The notes below the pieces were generated by a model. That model was given only the letters and a program-made list of their open reading frames with translations, was not told the origin of the DNA and ran no database searches. Below, one piece after another: positions 37,975 through 49,334 of a DNA stretch of 64,000 bases. Source of the DNA: Lepeophtheirus salmonis (lineage: Eukaryota > Arthropoda > Copepoda > Siphonostomatoida > Caligidae). The stretch lies in the NCBI RefSeq assembly GCF_016086655.4, contig NC_052131.2, positions 38,193,705 to 38,257,704 of the forward strand, written 5' to 3'. Positions within the stretch are counted from its first letter, which is position 1, and each line of letters opens with the position of its first letter. The position numbers and the translations under genes were made by a program.

Positions 37975-40900
37975 TTAATTATCTGCCTTCTTATTCTTTA
38001 AACGATTTTTTCCCTTGTCTATCATGGCACTAAACTCCTGATAGGACAACTTTCCATCCTTGTCTGTATCATTCACTTTGAAAACATTTTCAATTTGAGT
38101 CTTTGTTAATTTCTTTCCAGAAATGGAGGCCATTTCCTGTTGATCAATTTGGCCATCCCCATTTTGATCGTAAATCTTAAATGCCAGCTCTGAGCGTGTG
38201 GGATTGCGGCCATCATTAAATTCTTCAATACAAAATTCGGATCGGTCAAGGAATCTGTGGAATGGAATAATAACAGATATTAGTATTCAAGTATGAAAAA
38301 TGAATTCAAGGTATAGTGTGGAGCAATTTCATCAAATCCTTTAAATAATTGTGTAAAGTGACAAACAATCAAAATAATTAGCTTTGCCAATGAAGTTTAA
38401 GTTTTCCCGTGTGTTTGTTAGTCTCCAGGGTTACAACAAATGTTACCTACTGATTTTGTTCAAAGTTGCCACGAAGATTATATATGGTCACAGTAAGCGG
38501 CCATTAAATTTTAAGAGCTGTAGATCAAGGTAATACAAATGTAAAATATGCATAATCGACCTTAACTTTGGAAAAAAATTGAGATATATAACTCAATTTG
38601 ATTTTACGTAGAGGTTTTGTGATCTAACGAGTGCCATTCTACTTATAGTTTGTATTTACTTCCATAATGGGTGGTTATATACCTTTGTGTTAGAAAGTGT
38701 TACAAATAATAACTAGAATGGCACACGGTTGAACACAAAATCTCCACCTAAAATCAAATAGAGTGATGTATCTCAATGCATTCTAAAATTATGGTGGATA
38801 GTACATTTCTTATGTTTTTGTAATGCCTTGACTGGTTAAAATTAAAAGAGCTCTTACTACAACTATATATAATTTAAGTTTGATCAATATTGATCCGTAA
38901 CTTTTGAATTAATCCTGGTGACTAACAAACAAACAAACAGAGGCAAAAATATAACCTCCGTTCAAAAAGAGCTCAATTATCAATTTTGTCCTAATTATTT
39001 AATTAATACAGCTACATAATATTCAGTTGTAAAATATATTTGTGCGCTCGGTTGTTTGCATAACCTCCGCATAAATCCAATTAAATTATGTATCTCAATT
39101 TGTTCACTGTTCATATTTACTAGAGTAAGTTTGCCAAACCTTACACAGGACATTAAGAAATTAAAATTAATTCTGAACTCCTCTGCTATTTTTAAGGAGA
39201 TTATAAGGTTTAGAGAAGAAAAAATATTCAATCTTGAATAGTAGCTTGCTCATTTTTAATACTAAAGTCAAAAAGCATTTGTCTTAATTCTCTCTTCTTT
39301 TTATTCTCTAAATCTTATAATCTCCTTTTCTTTTTCCTTTTTTTAAATGTGCAAAGATACAAAGCAACGTTCAGCGAAAATAATTCTTGAGATTTTATTT
39401 TCTTTATTTTTTGTTTCATAAGAAATAGTCGTCTGGAAAAAAGCTACATAATAAATTTCACCAAAATCAATTCTTTGGTTTGTGTGTGATTCTCTGAAAA
39501 ACCACACGCACACACATACAGACATTCACATTTAATATACAGATTAAGCTTTAGATTTTAATTGTATGTAAGAATACCAGATTTTTGAATTTATAATGGC
39601 ATTACATAAGTTCAGAAAGACATTTCTCGAACATTTTTTATATTTTGAAGGTGGAAAGAAGTATTTAATAGATCTAAATGTGAAACATAGGATAAAATTG
39701 TTTAAGTATACGTATACATTTGAATCCAGTAAAAAAGGGTTGACACTCTGGTTTTTCTCTAGCTGTATCCTAATTAGTAGCCTTTTAAAAGCCTCTAAAG
39801 CAATATAAAAAGGGATATTATCACAAATGTTAAGTGAAAGTACTTATGTCAGTTTACCAATTCAATTCCTTCAGTAAAATCTTTAGTATTTTGAATACGA
39901 AACAGTTTGCCACTATTTTTAAATAAGGCTTAATGGGGCATTCCGTAGTAGTTTCTAAACAAAGCAACAGAAAGTGGCCCTGGTTTGCAGCAAAATAATA
40001 CATCTCCCTGCATCATAATATTATTTAATATAAAGTATAGGTCTATATTACTCACATAGAGGCTATTTTCAAAATTCTTCTCAGCATGTCCCATTTTAAA
40101 GAACAAGCTATAAACTATCATACTACCTTACGGATAATATATGTTTTAAAGTTTGCTCACACCCTATTACAAAATTGTATCCTTCATATGGGTATTGGAT
40201 AGTAATCACTAAAGGATATCCCATATATTGCTACTGGCTCATATCTATAATGACATCCCTTAGCTGAAATAGTTTCCAAGGGTGTATCCCTTATATTAGG
40301 AAATTGTTCTCTGCTTACTAGAGTTTAACCAAGCAAGGAACGTTCATAACACTATTAGGAATAAGCATATTAAGACACAAGTGATAGTTGACATCAGGGC
40401 GTCTGAAGGATTATATAAATATTTTTGTTTTTGGATGAGAGGGGGGCCTGGCTTTTGGATTTTTAATTCAAAAACTTATAATTTTAAAAATTTTAAAAAA
40501 AATTTAAAAATCAACAGCTATTCTCAAAAAATAAAACTTTTTTTTAAAAATTCAAAAATCCAGACCTGTTGAGAAAAAAAATAATTCTTTTAGAAAGAAA
40601 TTTCTAAAATTAAATATTTAATTTTTTTTCAAATATCTACATTTGTTCACAAAAAATTAAAGTTTACTGAAAATAATTTCAAAATTAAATTTGAAATATA
40701 ATATTTTTTTTTAAATAAAATTTGAAAAATTTTAAATATTATATTTTTTAGTAAGAATAAATTCCTTAATTGGTGTTGGGTAAGCTACAGCAACACCAGC
40801 ACTCCCCTGCGGACACCCCTGGACATTGATATATACTATACATTTTCATGTATACACTTTATTTTATTAAACTGTTTTTGTTTATCTTATTGCCTCATAT

Positions 40901-43900
40901 CTAGTGTCTTGAGCGTTGAGTTTAACTTGAATCTTGTATCTGTATGTTATGATTATTGCTACACCGGTATAAAAAATTGCTTTAGAATCTTAAAATGTAA
41001 TTGACTAATATTTGAAACAATGATAATATCTTATTACTTGCATATAATTTGTTCAGTCACAAAATAAACGCAAAAAATGACCAAACAAAATCACGCAACT
41101 TCCGTTTTATATATCTTTTCCAAAAAGAAAAATATTATCAGAAAACAATGAAATAATCAATAATTTACCCATCATTATTCTTGTCTGCAATATTGAAAAC
41201 TTCTTGAACCTCTTCAGGGGTTATTGCAATTCCTCTCCGTTGAATTGCATTGATATATTCCTTTGGATCAACTTGTCCATCTCTGTTTTTATCGGCTTGA
41301 TCGAATATCTCATTCAATATCCGCTTTTCATACTCTGACTTTGTGACTTTTTTAAGGAGAAGGGCTACAACACTAGCTCCGGATGCCATATTTCGTGGAT
41401 CTAAAAAAAATGTAATAAATTAATTATTAAGAAGATGAGGTTAAGTGATTTTTTCATTTTAAAACCCGGTTTATTAATATTATATTTATTATTACAGAAT
41501 CCATAGTAATTCTCCAAAAATTGATTTTTGGAGAATTTCAAATTACAAAAATCTACAACTGTTCACAAATTATTTAACTTTTTGGAAAAAAAAAATTCTA
41601 AAGTCCACAGCTGTTCACAAAAATTAAATTTTTTTTAAATAAATTTAAAAAATTAAATTTGCAATATTAAATGTTTTTGGGAAAAAATTTTACACCTATT
41701 TTTGTATAAACTTTTTATCCTGAGCAAAAAAATATTTATTAAAAAGCAAAAATGCCTTATTTTTTTTTTTGGGGGCTCTAGATGTCCCTGCTTTCGGGTT
41801 TTTTTTTTTTTTTTAAATACTTGCATACTTTACTCATCTACAAACACAAAAAATCTAGAAGAAAATATTTGATTTTTTAAAAATTAGACTTCAGTTCACA
41901 AATTTTAATGAATGTTAATGCCAAACATACATATAAAACCGAAACTTCGAAGATTATAATCAAAAGATTAAATTGTAAGGGATTATTTAGGTTGAATAGT
42001 TTCATGATTTAACACCAAATGTATAATACAGTAAATTATAGTTATATAGTAAGTAAATATAACTTGACAAATCTCTTGCGTGTACCAAATCTATAAAATA
42101 TCCGTGCCTCATGCAAGATTTTTACACTTGAAAATTCACTGTTGTTAATCAAATTAAATATATGTACGTTCGTGATGTCCTTAAGTATATAGGCCTAGTA
42201 TACTCGTACCTAAGACATGCAATATCGAAAGAAAGTGAGTCATATCCAATTATATGAATACAGGAAGGGGGAGGAGGGTATGTGAAAAAAACATAATATA
42301 ATATGACAACTAGTGACTGTTTCTCTCAGGGCATCTATATAATTATTTATAAATATATATTTGATTTTTTCGAAGAAAATTACAAAAACCCATAGTTATT
42401 TTCAAAAAATCAATTTTTTTAGAAAAAAAAATTATAAAACACAGTTGTATATGAAACTCAAAAATCTAAAATTTTAGCTTTCTTTGACCTCCATTTAATT
42501 AGTTAATTTTCTTTAGCTTTGCTTTTTTTTTTTTCGAAACAGAAGTTGTTGGGAGTTTGAATCTTTTTTTTTATTGTTTTATTGTAAGTAGAGAAAATCC
42601 CAACTAGAAAGAGTGATAGAATAATTTTTATTATAGAGCCTTGACAAATTTCGGTTTGGACTAACTTTAAGAATTATTTTTTATTATCGAGGTTAATTTT
42701 AACTTAACCAAGGTTGTGTTAGTTAATTTAACTTATATTATTCTAAATTTAATTAACTTAAACTTAAATAGTTAATTTTCATAGAAATCTACATTAACTT
42801 TGACTCAACAAGTTATTAAAAAGTAAAATAATAATTAACTTTAACTTAACTAGTTAAAAAGATAAGTTAACTTGTCCATGACTGCTGATATCCCTATTTA
42901 TGCAGAACATGTTGGCAAAGTTTCATATTTATAAGAGTAGGGCAATTTTTTTATTGTTGATCAAGTACTTGCTAGTTTATTTCACATTTATTGTTTTAAA
43001 TCAAAATTGAGGTATTTAGAAATTTAAATATTCTAATTGTGACTTCATTCATTAGCTCTTTTGGATATAAAAAATATACAAGAAACAGTAGAGTCCAGTA
43101 ATAACATTGAAAATTTTGGTAGGAAATCTATATCTCAGAAACGACTCATAATTATTTGCTAAAATTTGTCATACTTAATCTACTTGTGTGCCAAAAATAA
43201 TCCAATCTGAGAGGGTCTGGTCACATTTTTTATTTATTCTGTCGATTTGACCTGGAATGACCCTATCGTAAATATATGACGGTATTTTTATGAAACAGTT
43301 TCTCCCCCCTTTTTGAACCAATTCCGGCATCCCTGGTAATATCCTTGTCTCAAGTATTTCAGTCGATATCCATGTTGAGCCCAGAAGTATTTCCGATTCG
43401 AATTTAAGTTGTAGCATATATGAGTACGATTCGAACAGAGCTCTGTGTCATCGCGCCGCTATACCCAGGCCTTCCTGAGAGACAGCTTTGGCATGTGACC
43501 TCTCTCCTCTCCGGACTACTCTATCTAGGCAGTTCTGGAGGAGAGTGTCTGTCCTAGTCCACACAAGAGAGTCCAGTCTCTAGATGCTTCCATCAAGAAG
43601 GAGTCGGTAAAACTCGAGTCTGACTACATAGGCAAGGTCTGTTATGGATTAAGGCCTCGTATTGAGGCAATTATTAGAGTAAAGGGCCACTTATTCAATC
43701 AAGGTTGGGTTAAAGTACTATTTTCAGATGATTTTCTTGGATAAATGTCCTCACACAATCTTTTGTTTAAACTTCACTCTTGAAAAATTGGAATTAATAA
43801 AATGTGTACCACTAGATACGATCAACCCTATATATTATACAATTTATTACAATAAAGAAGAGTTTATGGTTTCGTAACGTATAAGATACAAAGGCCAGAT

Positions 43901-44026
43901 GGATGGTTCATAAATTTAAACATTATTGATTTTAATTATTATCATAATAAATAAAATGTATTTACCCTCATCTTCAGAGCTTATGCTTCTCTCACTAAAT
44001 GAATTGGGACGAGATAGATCTGCCAT
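37975..44026 (-). CDS. Four-EF-hand calcium-binding protein, three exons
   Basis: Exons on the minus strand: 44026-43966, 41400-41169 and 38254-37975, with GT/AG junctions and matching phases (1, then 2), giving 190 residues. All four EF-hand loops are canonical 12-residue calcium sites: DKNRDGQVDPKE (57-68), DKNNDGFLDRSE (93-104), DQNGDGQIDQQE (127-138) and DTDKDGKLSYQE (160-171). The 56-residue N-terminal part is Ser/Asp/Glu-rich at first (SFSERSISSEDED). The tail is Lys-rich (KGKNRLKNKKADN). Intron 2 splits the second loop at its invariant Gly. The layout suggests a calmodulin-like or sarcoplasmic-type calcium sensor or buffer; I cannot name the orthologue. No signal peptide or membrane segment, so cytosolic. 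Introns of about 2.6 and 2.9 kb carry repeats. Exon 2 has its own in-frame ATG (41389), so a shorter product of 166 residues is possible. Confidence 0.88.
38410..38940. repeat. Fold-back (long inverted repeat) element in EF-hand intron 2
   Basis: Left arm 38410-38640 and right arm 38715-38940 are imperfect reverse complements around a loop of about 74 bp. Paired landmarks: TGTTTGTTAGTCTCCAGGGT with CCTGGTGACTAACAAAC; ATTATATATGGTCACAGTAAG with CTTACTACAACTATATATAA; ATCAAGGTAATAC with TAATGCCTTGAC; AATTTGATTTTACGTAGAGG with CCACCTAAAATCAAAT; GTGCCATTCT with AGAATGGCAC. No open frame. It resembles fold-back MITEs or two head-to-head copies of one repeat. Confidence 0.8.
39120..39550 (+). repeat. 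RTE/SINE-like dispersed repeat, short copy
   Basis: Homologous to the second half of 23807-24600. Shared words include GTAAGTTTGCC, GACATTAAGAAATTAAAATT, CTGAACTCCTCTG, TTCTCTCTTCTTTTTATT, AATGTGCAAAGATAC, GTGTGTGATTCTCTG and CACATTTAATATACAGATTA. Lies in intron 2 of the EF-hand gene. Confidence 0.6.
40430..40760. repeat. AT-rich minisatellite block 1
   Basis: Degenerate units of about 50-60 bp of the form TCCACAGCTGTTCACAAAAA followed by AATTAAATTTTTT..AAAATTT. Here they appear as CAACAGCTATTCTCAAAAAA, CCAGACCTGTTGAG and CTACATTTGTTCACAAAAAA. Related blocks are at 41515-41700 and 42360-42470, all inside the EF-hand gene introns. Confidence 0.55.
41515..41700. repeat. AT-rich minisatellite block 2
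   Basis: Clearest version of the unit: CTACAACTGTTCACAAATTA then CCACAGCTGTTCACAAAAAT, each followed by a TTAAATTTTTTT-type run. Located in intron 1 of the EF-hand gene. Confidence 0.6.
42360..42470. repeat. AT-rich minisatellite block 3
   Basis: Diverged units (CCCATAGTTATTTTCAAAAA; CACAGTTGTATATGAAACTC) in intron 1 of the EF-hand gene. Confidence 0.4.
42690..42870. repeat. TTAACTT-rich degenerate array
   Basis: More than a dozen occurrences of TTAACTT, AGTTAA or their complement within 180 bp (for example AATTAACTTTAACTTAACTA). Simple-sequence origin is likely. A shorter similar patch is at 32870-32970. Confidence 0.5.
43440..43830 (+). mobile_element. Mariner C-terminal fragment
   Basis: Plus-strand reading: RYTQAFLRDSFGM, then DYSI, KRVQSLDASIKKESVKLESD and YIGKVCYGLRPRIEAII, matching a mariner tail of the same family as 53816-54260. 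The following non-coding segment AAAATTGGAATTAATAAAAT, then GTGTACCACTAGATA, also follows the mariner at 56418 (57155-57190), so it belongs to the element's 3' region. Located in intron 1 of the EF-hand gene, opposite in orientation. Confidence 0.7.
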
Positions 44027-44029
44027 TCT

Positions 44030-45260
44030 TGAAGGAAAGAGATTTTAGTTGCAACTAAAATGAAATCCTTTCATATTTAGTCACAATAAATACGAGCATT
44101 TTTTTTTATATTTCAACATTAAAAAAGAGGAAAAGAAAGTTACTTATGAAGTTATCTGCAAATATAATCTCTTGAAATAAGAACACGCATTTATACTACA
44201 ATTATAAATATAATCATAAATAGTACCCTTTTGAACATACATTTTGTTTCTATTGTATATAGTGAGAAATTGGTCTTTTTTAGTAGAATACGTCGCACTA
44301 AAAAAAAAAAAGAAAGGCCCATAGTTAATATAATTCACATGCATCTGCTTAGAAAAGCATATCTTTAACAATAAATAAGGGGCCCCCAAGAGGCCTTTCA
44401 TCTCTCCTTTGTTGGTAGACTCGTGCAAAATACTTTTTTTTAAAGATATATCAAATATGTTTGATAACTCAATTATTTGCTCATTAAAAGTATCTTTTCG
44501 TCATGCAAGTTATATTTAACAACACCACTCTATTTGTTATTTTTTTTTTACTTTGTGAGTAAATGCTGCATAAGTAACATTTGAGGTACGGTCTCAAATC
44601 ATTTCTTTTTCCTCGGTTCCGTTAAAAGGGATTTTTGCGTTAATTTCGTCAAATGTGAATGGACTAAATCGCTGTTTTATTACATGAGGATTACGAGACA
44701 GAAATGAAGAGAAATATTGTTTTTTTGAATGTTTGAAAACAAATATATTATTTTACTGTCAAAATAAGGACAAGACTCAATGTAACAAAGACGAAACAAG
44801 TCGAAATTAACACAAGTGATTTTATTTATCGGACTCAATTTTATGGTCATCCCAATTGAACGAGTTGTAAGTATATGAAAACATTAACCTATGTATGACG
44901 TCATTATAACGATGTTTACGTATTGGAAAAATACATGAAGTCATTAATAATTTATCAATTATATCTGCGTAGACCGAATTTTAAAGAGACCGATACAGAC
45001 GGAAGTTCTTTAAAGGACCGAGTTAGTTTGGTTCAACAAAAATCATAACGGCTTCATACCGGTCTAGAATTTTGGGATTGAAACACAACTCTATGTAGAA
45101 AATAAATTATAGAGCAAATACTATATTCAGCATGATTAAATATACACACATGAAATTTCTGGTAATTTTTTATCTTGAGAACTAATTTCAATAAAAATTA
45201 GGTTCCGTGTACATTTACAACTTACTTCAAAGATTTTGTAGACTGAAATTATGGAGATAA
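44030..45260. other. Spacer upstream of the EF-hand gene
   Basis: Expected to hold the EF-hand promoter; I cannot identify one. Just before the ATG, TCTCTTTCCTTCAAG resembles a splice acceptor, so a non-coding upstream exon is possible. A GGACC/GGTC-rich patch lies at 44985-45065. Confidence 0.4.
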
Positions 45261-45269
45261 AGAAAAAAG

Positions 45270-46095
45270 AAAGTTGGAAGATGAATTAATGCCCTTTCGC
45301 GAAAAACTCCAGCTGAGATCACTAGAGACTTGGCATTGTTTATGGTATCAAATTTTTTTCTGAATCTTATGGTACATTTGAATGAGTTCAGGGATAAGTT
45401 CAGTAAAGGATAGCAAGGACTGCAATCAAGTTAAAACCTATCAAAGTAAGAATCAAGAGAAATCCATTTCGGAGCATGAGATGCGTGCCCAAAGAGATAA
45501 AATGGGGTGAAAGAATCATCAGAAATCTAGTGAAGAAGGACCTGGAATTTAGGCCAATGGACAGATACCATTAGCATTAACTTTTAGGAGAAAAGATATA
45601 CGAGGAACAAGCTGTTTCTCATTAAGTTCAAAAAAGGATCACTAATCGTCATATTCTCTGATGAGAAGATTTTACGGATTAAATGTATGTCCAACAGCCA
45701 TCGTGATTGCTTTATTTTTTAGTTGTAATTGTCACAAAGAAGTAGAATTTACATTCAAGAAAAGTCCTACCTTAATGATGGTTTGGGTGTTTTTGGATCG
45801 GATGGAAAGACTTGTACAACAAAAATTTATCAACGAAGCTGAAAAAGTCAACAGTAAGGTATTTGTATATGAGGTTTATAAAGGATAATGTTATTCCATG
45901 GATTAAGAAGGAGTATTGGGGCATTCCATATGTGTTCCAAAAAGATGGGGCACCTTGCCACACCAACAAAATAAACTCAAAACTCTATGTAGGGTTATCA
46001 GCAGCCTATTTAAAGGTTGCTAGGGAAATCGGATTAAGTCAAAATCGGAAGGACTTCTAAGGATTTCAGAAAAAAGTTGGAGGCCATAGTGACGC
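45270..46095 (+). mobile_element. Near full-length degenerate mariner
   Basis: The transposase can be followed over 800 bp across frames: NPFRSMRCVAKEIKWGERII, RNLVKKDLEFRPMDR, ILSDEKILR, GVFGSDGKTCTTK, KDNVIPWIKKEYWGIPYVFQ, KDGAPCHTNKI, and KDFRKKLEAIVTP. The first two catalytic aspartates (SDEK and KDGA) are still readable. Numerous frameshifts make it inactive. Confidence 0.8.
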
Positions 46096-46099
46096 CAAG

Positions 46100-47250
46100 G
46101 GTACCCATATTGTATATATTTATATTATTTAATTTGTTCTATACAAATTAATAAAAATATAATCCACTAGCGTTATTCCTGAGTTCGTGATTGACGATGT
46201 TTTAATACTATCACCAAGTATATACTTAATTACACTGCATACGATATATAGGAAAGACACTGTACAATGTCTTCATTGCATCTCTCAACTTTTACTTTTA
46301 AAGGAGAGAGAAAGAATAGCATCAAATTAACCCTTGGTGAGTCATTTTTTTCCACTGTTGGACTAATGTTTTTTTAGCAGTTAAGCACTAACAAATTCTT
46401 ATTCAAGATACCAACAACTAATGAGCAGATACAAGAGTAGAGATATCAATAGCTTGCAAAAAATACATGTTGTGATAGTGTTATTAATAAAGATGCTGTA
46501 CTAATTATCAGCTATACCAGATTGACGTGAAAAAATCAAAACTATGAATCCTTTTCAACATTAAATATATACCTGTAAATAAGGATCTTTTTCGTTACAG
46601 TCAGTCACAAAATATCTCAGATACAACATAAAAAAGTAAAGTGGATTTTCTTCACGTGAGAATGGATGAAAAGATACATTTTCAAAACTGATCCATATCA
46701 CATTCGGATAAATTATAGATATCCCAGTGAGAGAAGAGAAAATTTACCAAGGATTTATATATCTGAGTTGGACTATAGTGTGGTTCTACGAGTCATAAAC
46801 AGCAATGGAAAAGCAGTGCCGCAATCACTGGCCACATGTGTTCCGAACCAGCCCTTCCTTCCCCCCCCCCCTCATATTTTTTTCAGTGATGGTATTTTTT
46901 GCTAATGTTAATGTTGTTTTTTCTATAATAACTTAAATCAGGATATCCTTTCTGTTAACAAAACTGTGGTTTCGGCACTTGAAAGGGATGTTTTCTCATT
47001 TCTTCTGATCCGGAAAAAAGTTGGTACTTAAGAATATTTGTAATTCCTTCTATATGTTGCATTGCCATAGATCCAAACTAATTTCTTCTCTGGAACTCTA
47101 TATTTACTGAAACAATATGGGCTCCCCCACGTAGTTATTTATAGAGTAATATTCATGGTACCCTCAGTCCCCCTAGTGAACAAAAAACTTGCCACTTAGC
47201 CAACTATATTTGGATAAATATTGATTTAATGATCTTTGTTTCGCCATTTG
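46100..47250. other. Spacer
   Basis: An open frame at 46666-46905 (MKRYIFKTDPYHIRINYRYP at its start) has no recognisable domain. Otherwise I see nothing. Confidence 0.4.
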
Positions 47251-47254
47251 GTAT

Positions 47255-47420
47255 TGCTATGAGAGCAAGAGAAAAGAAATACACAAATCCCACTCTGCAT
47301 ATATCAGGGACATAAGCAGGAATTATTTTGATGTGGAACATCACATATACTCTGAGTCTAACAAGGACTAACACTTATAACTCATCAACAAACCCTCGTG
47401 TTACTCTCAGTCTTTCTTGA
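47255..47420. repeat. Five-copy dispersed repeat, copy b
   Basis: Contains GAAATACACAAATCCCACTC, then GGAATTATTTTGATGTGGA, AACAAGGACTAACACTTATA, and CAACAAACCCT, matching copies at 35450, 53615, 54700 and 61290. Confidence 0.6.
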
Positions 47421-47559
47421 GCACACATACACGTGATTAATTAATATTTACAGAGTGGGAACCCAAAACATGAAGTATCGTTTATTTACGATTTTATCCA
47501 CGTTATTTTAAATTATAACATTTCGTTTCGCAAACAAACGACAGTTAAAAAAAAGTTTG

Positions 47560-47975
47560 TTTTTATTCCATGTCTCTAAGTTTAAAAATGTTGGAGCAAC
47601 AATCAAAAAGGCAACGCGTGTGCGATCTTCTCTACACCACTGTCAGTGCCAAGAAGGCTACAGAGACCGTTAGACTGTCTACATCAATCAGTCCATTACA
47701 GCCCTATACAGCCAAGAATAACCAAAACTTTTGTAGCAGCTTCTGGCCTTCCTCCATGTGACCCTTCTCCAGCCCTGACCTCAACCCCTGGACTTTGCAG
47801 TTTGGGGATTCTTAGATAAGAATATCTTCCACCTCTTTCATGCAAATTTGGATTCACACCGAGCTGCCTTCATAACAGGTACGCCATTGACACAGACTTC
47901 ATCAAGATTTTCCAATCTATTTGCCGGCGTGTCGAGACTATAATTGCTTGTGAAGGAGAACATATTGAATAGAAA
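47560..47975 (+). mobile_element. Core-deleted mariner, copy 2
   Basis: Best-preserved copy of the family. The frame runs MSLSLKMLEQQSKRQRVCDL, then TTVSAKKATETVRLSTSISP, and passes straight to NQNFCSSFWPSSM, PFSSPDLNPWTLQFGDS, and finally RRVETIIACEGEHI in other frames. The catalytic core between the DNA-binding start and the SPDLNP motif is missing. Same DNA layout as 30835-31240 and 63790-64000. Confidence 0.75.
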
Positions 47976-48789
47976 ATATAGCTAAATATAGTACTTACAC
48001 ATATTGCAAAATTGATCTTGAGTTGTCCTTTCTTGATTCCATCAAAATCACGTTTTTGATAATTAGTTATGCTACTCCAAGTATGTAATTCTGCACTTGT
48101 TCCCTTCTCAAGAGATGGGTTTTGAAAATAAAAAACATTTGGCAAACTGTGCACTACAAAAAAAATTACCAACTAGAAGGGACATATTAATTACAACTCT
48201 AGTAGTATTGAACTGATTATGTATTAATATATTTGTTTTGCTGGATTAATAACAGCAGAAATCGTTATTCAATATTAGCTTAATGTAGGTTTCATTATTT
48301 ATGTATTTTTTCACATTTCATGGATTTTTAATTGAATTTTTTATTTTGTCCAAATAGATCAATGTAAGCTATGTTTTTGAATGAAACAGTTAACGTCGTT
48401 AAATCTTTGATTTTATAAGCATGAATGAACAACATGCTATTAAGAGATGAGTAAATGTGACTGTAGGACAAGAGTGGGAAATGTGCCATAGTCAACACAC
48501 TTTTTGAGAGTTTACAATAACCATATACATAGCTAGAACGTCTATATTTTGATGTTAAAAGGGGACATGTTCGGGACAATGGGGACGGTTGGTCATCCTA
48601 CATTTCTGTTGTATCGGTGCTTAATATGGGACTTAAAATTGGTCCCGACCCGCCCCTGTTATCGGTCCTTGAAAAAGTCCTAATTTTTAAGAGCCCTCTA
48701 AATGGCATTATTTTCATCAATACAAAAACAAGAAGCTCGGCCTTAGGCTGGATAAAAGGTAATAACTTGAAAAAGATAATGTTATTTCG

Positions 48790-49330
48790 TTTTGTTCTTT
48801 CAATACATGTAGTCTAGATTAAGACATACGATTCTCACTCAATCCATCCCCCTTTGTTGACAACAATCTGTTCCGCCTTGCACCTCAACTTTTTATGGTT
48901 GATCTTGATAATCTCTACTCCAAGTTGGCTCAAGATTCAACTACGATGGCCTTCAACTGGTCCTTGCTCTTGAATTGGATGCCAATGAGACTGGCCTTGA
49001 AACTTCCAAATATGGCGTAGTCCATTGGTGTAGCATTAGGTGAGTGGAGAGTCCAGTACTCCTTCGGGGAAAAGCCAAGAGCTTCTTTCATCAAAATATC
49101 CTGCGTGACTTTGGAGGTGTGACAGCTGACAACGTCTGCTGCAGTCACCAATCCTCTCCCTAGGTCCTCCTCCTCACCAATAGCAGTCCCCTTCTTCAAG
49201 GTCCGGTAGACAGTCTACCTGGAATCACCAAAGTCACGGCTGATTTCTGTTGATGTCTTCCCTAGATGAGAAAGGGCTAATGGCAAATTGTGATTGCTTT
49301 TGTCAGCCAATCACTGACTACATGCACATC
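48790..49330 (-). mobile_element. Mariner remnant with in-frame start-to-tail fusion
   Basis: Minus strand: ADKSNHNLPLALSHLGKTST, EISRDFGDSR, TVYRTLKKGTAIGEEEDLGR, then SCHTSKVTQDILMKEALGF, SPNATPMDYAIFGSFKASLI and FKSKDQLKAIVVES. The middle of the catalytic domain is absent. The 89-codon frame from 49199 to 48930 stays open across the junction. Downstream residues of the tail are frameshifted. Confidence 0.7.
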
Positions 49331-49334
49331 TGAA

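Noticed and set aside
43175..43417. 80-codon ATG-initiated frame on the minus strand in the EF-hand intron
   Set aside because: It adjoins a mariner fragment, has no domain I recognise and no supporting signal; treated as repeat-derived.
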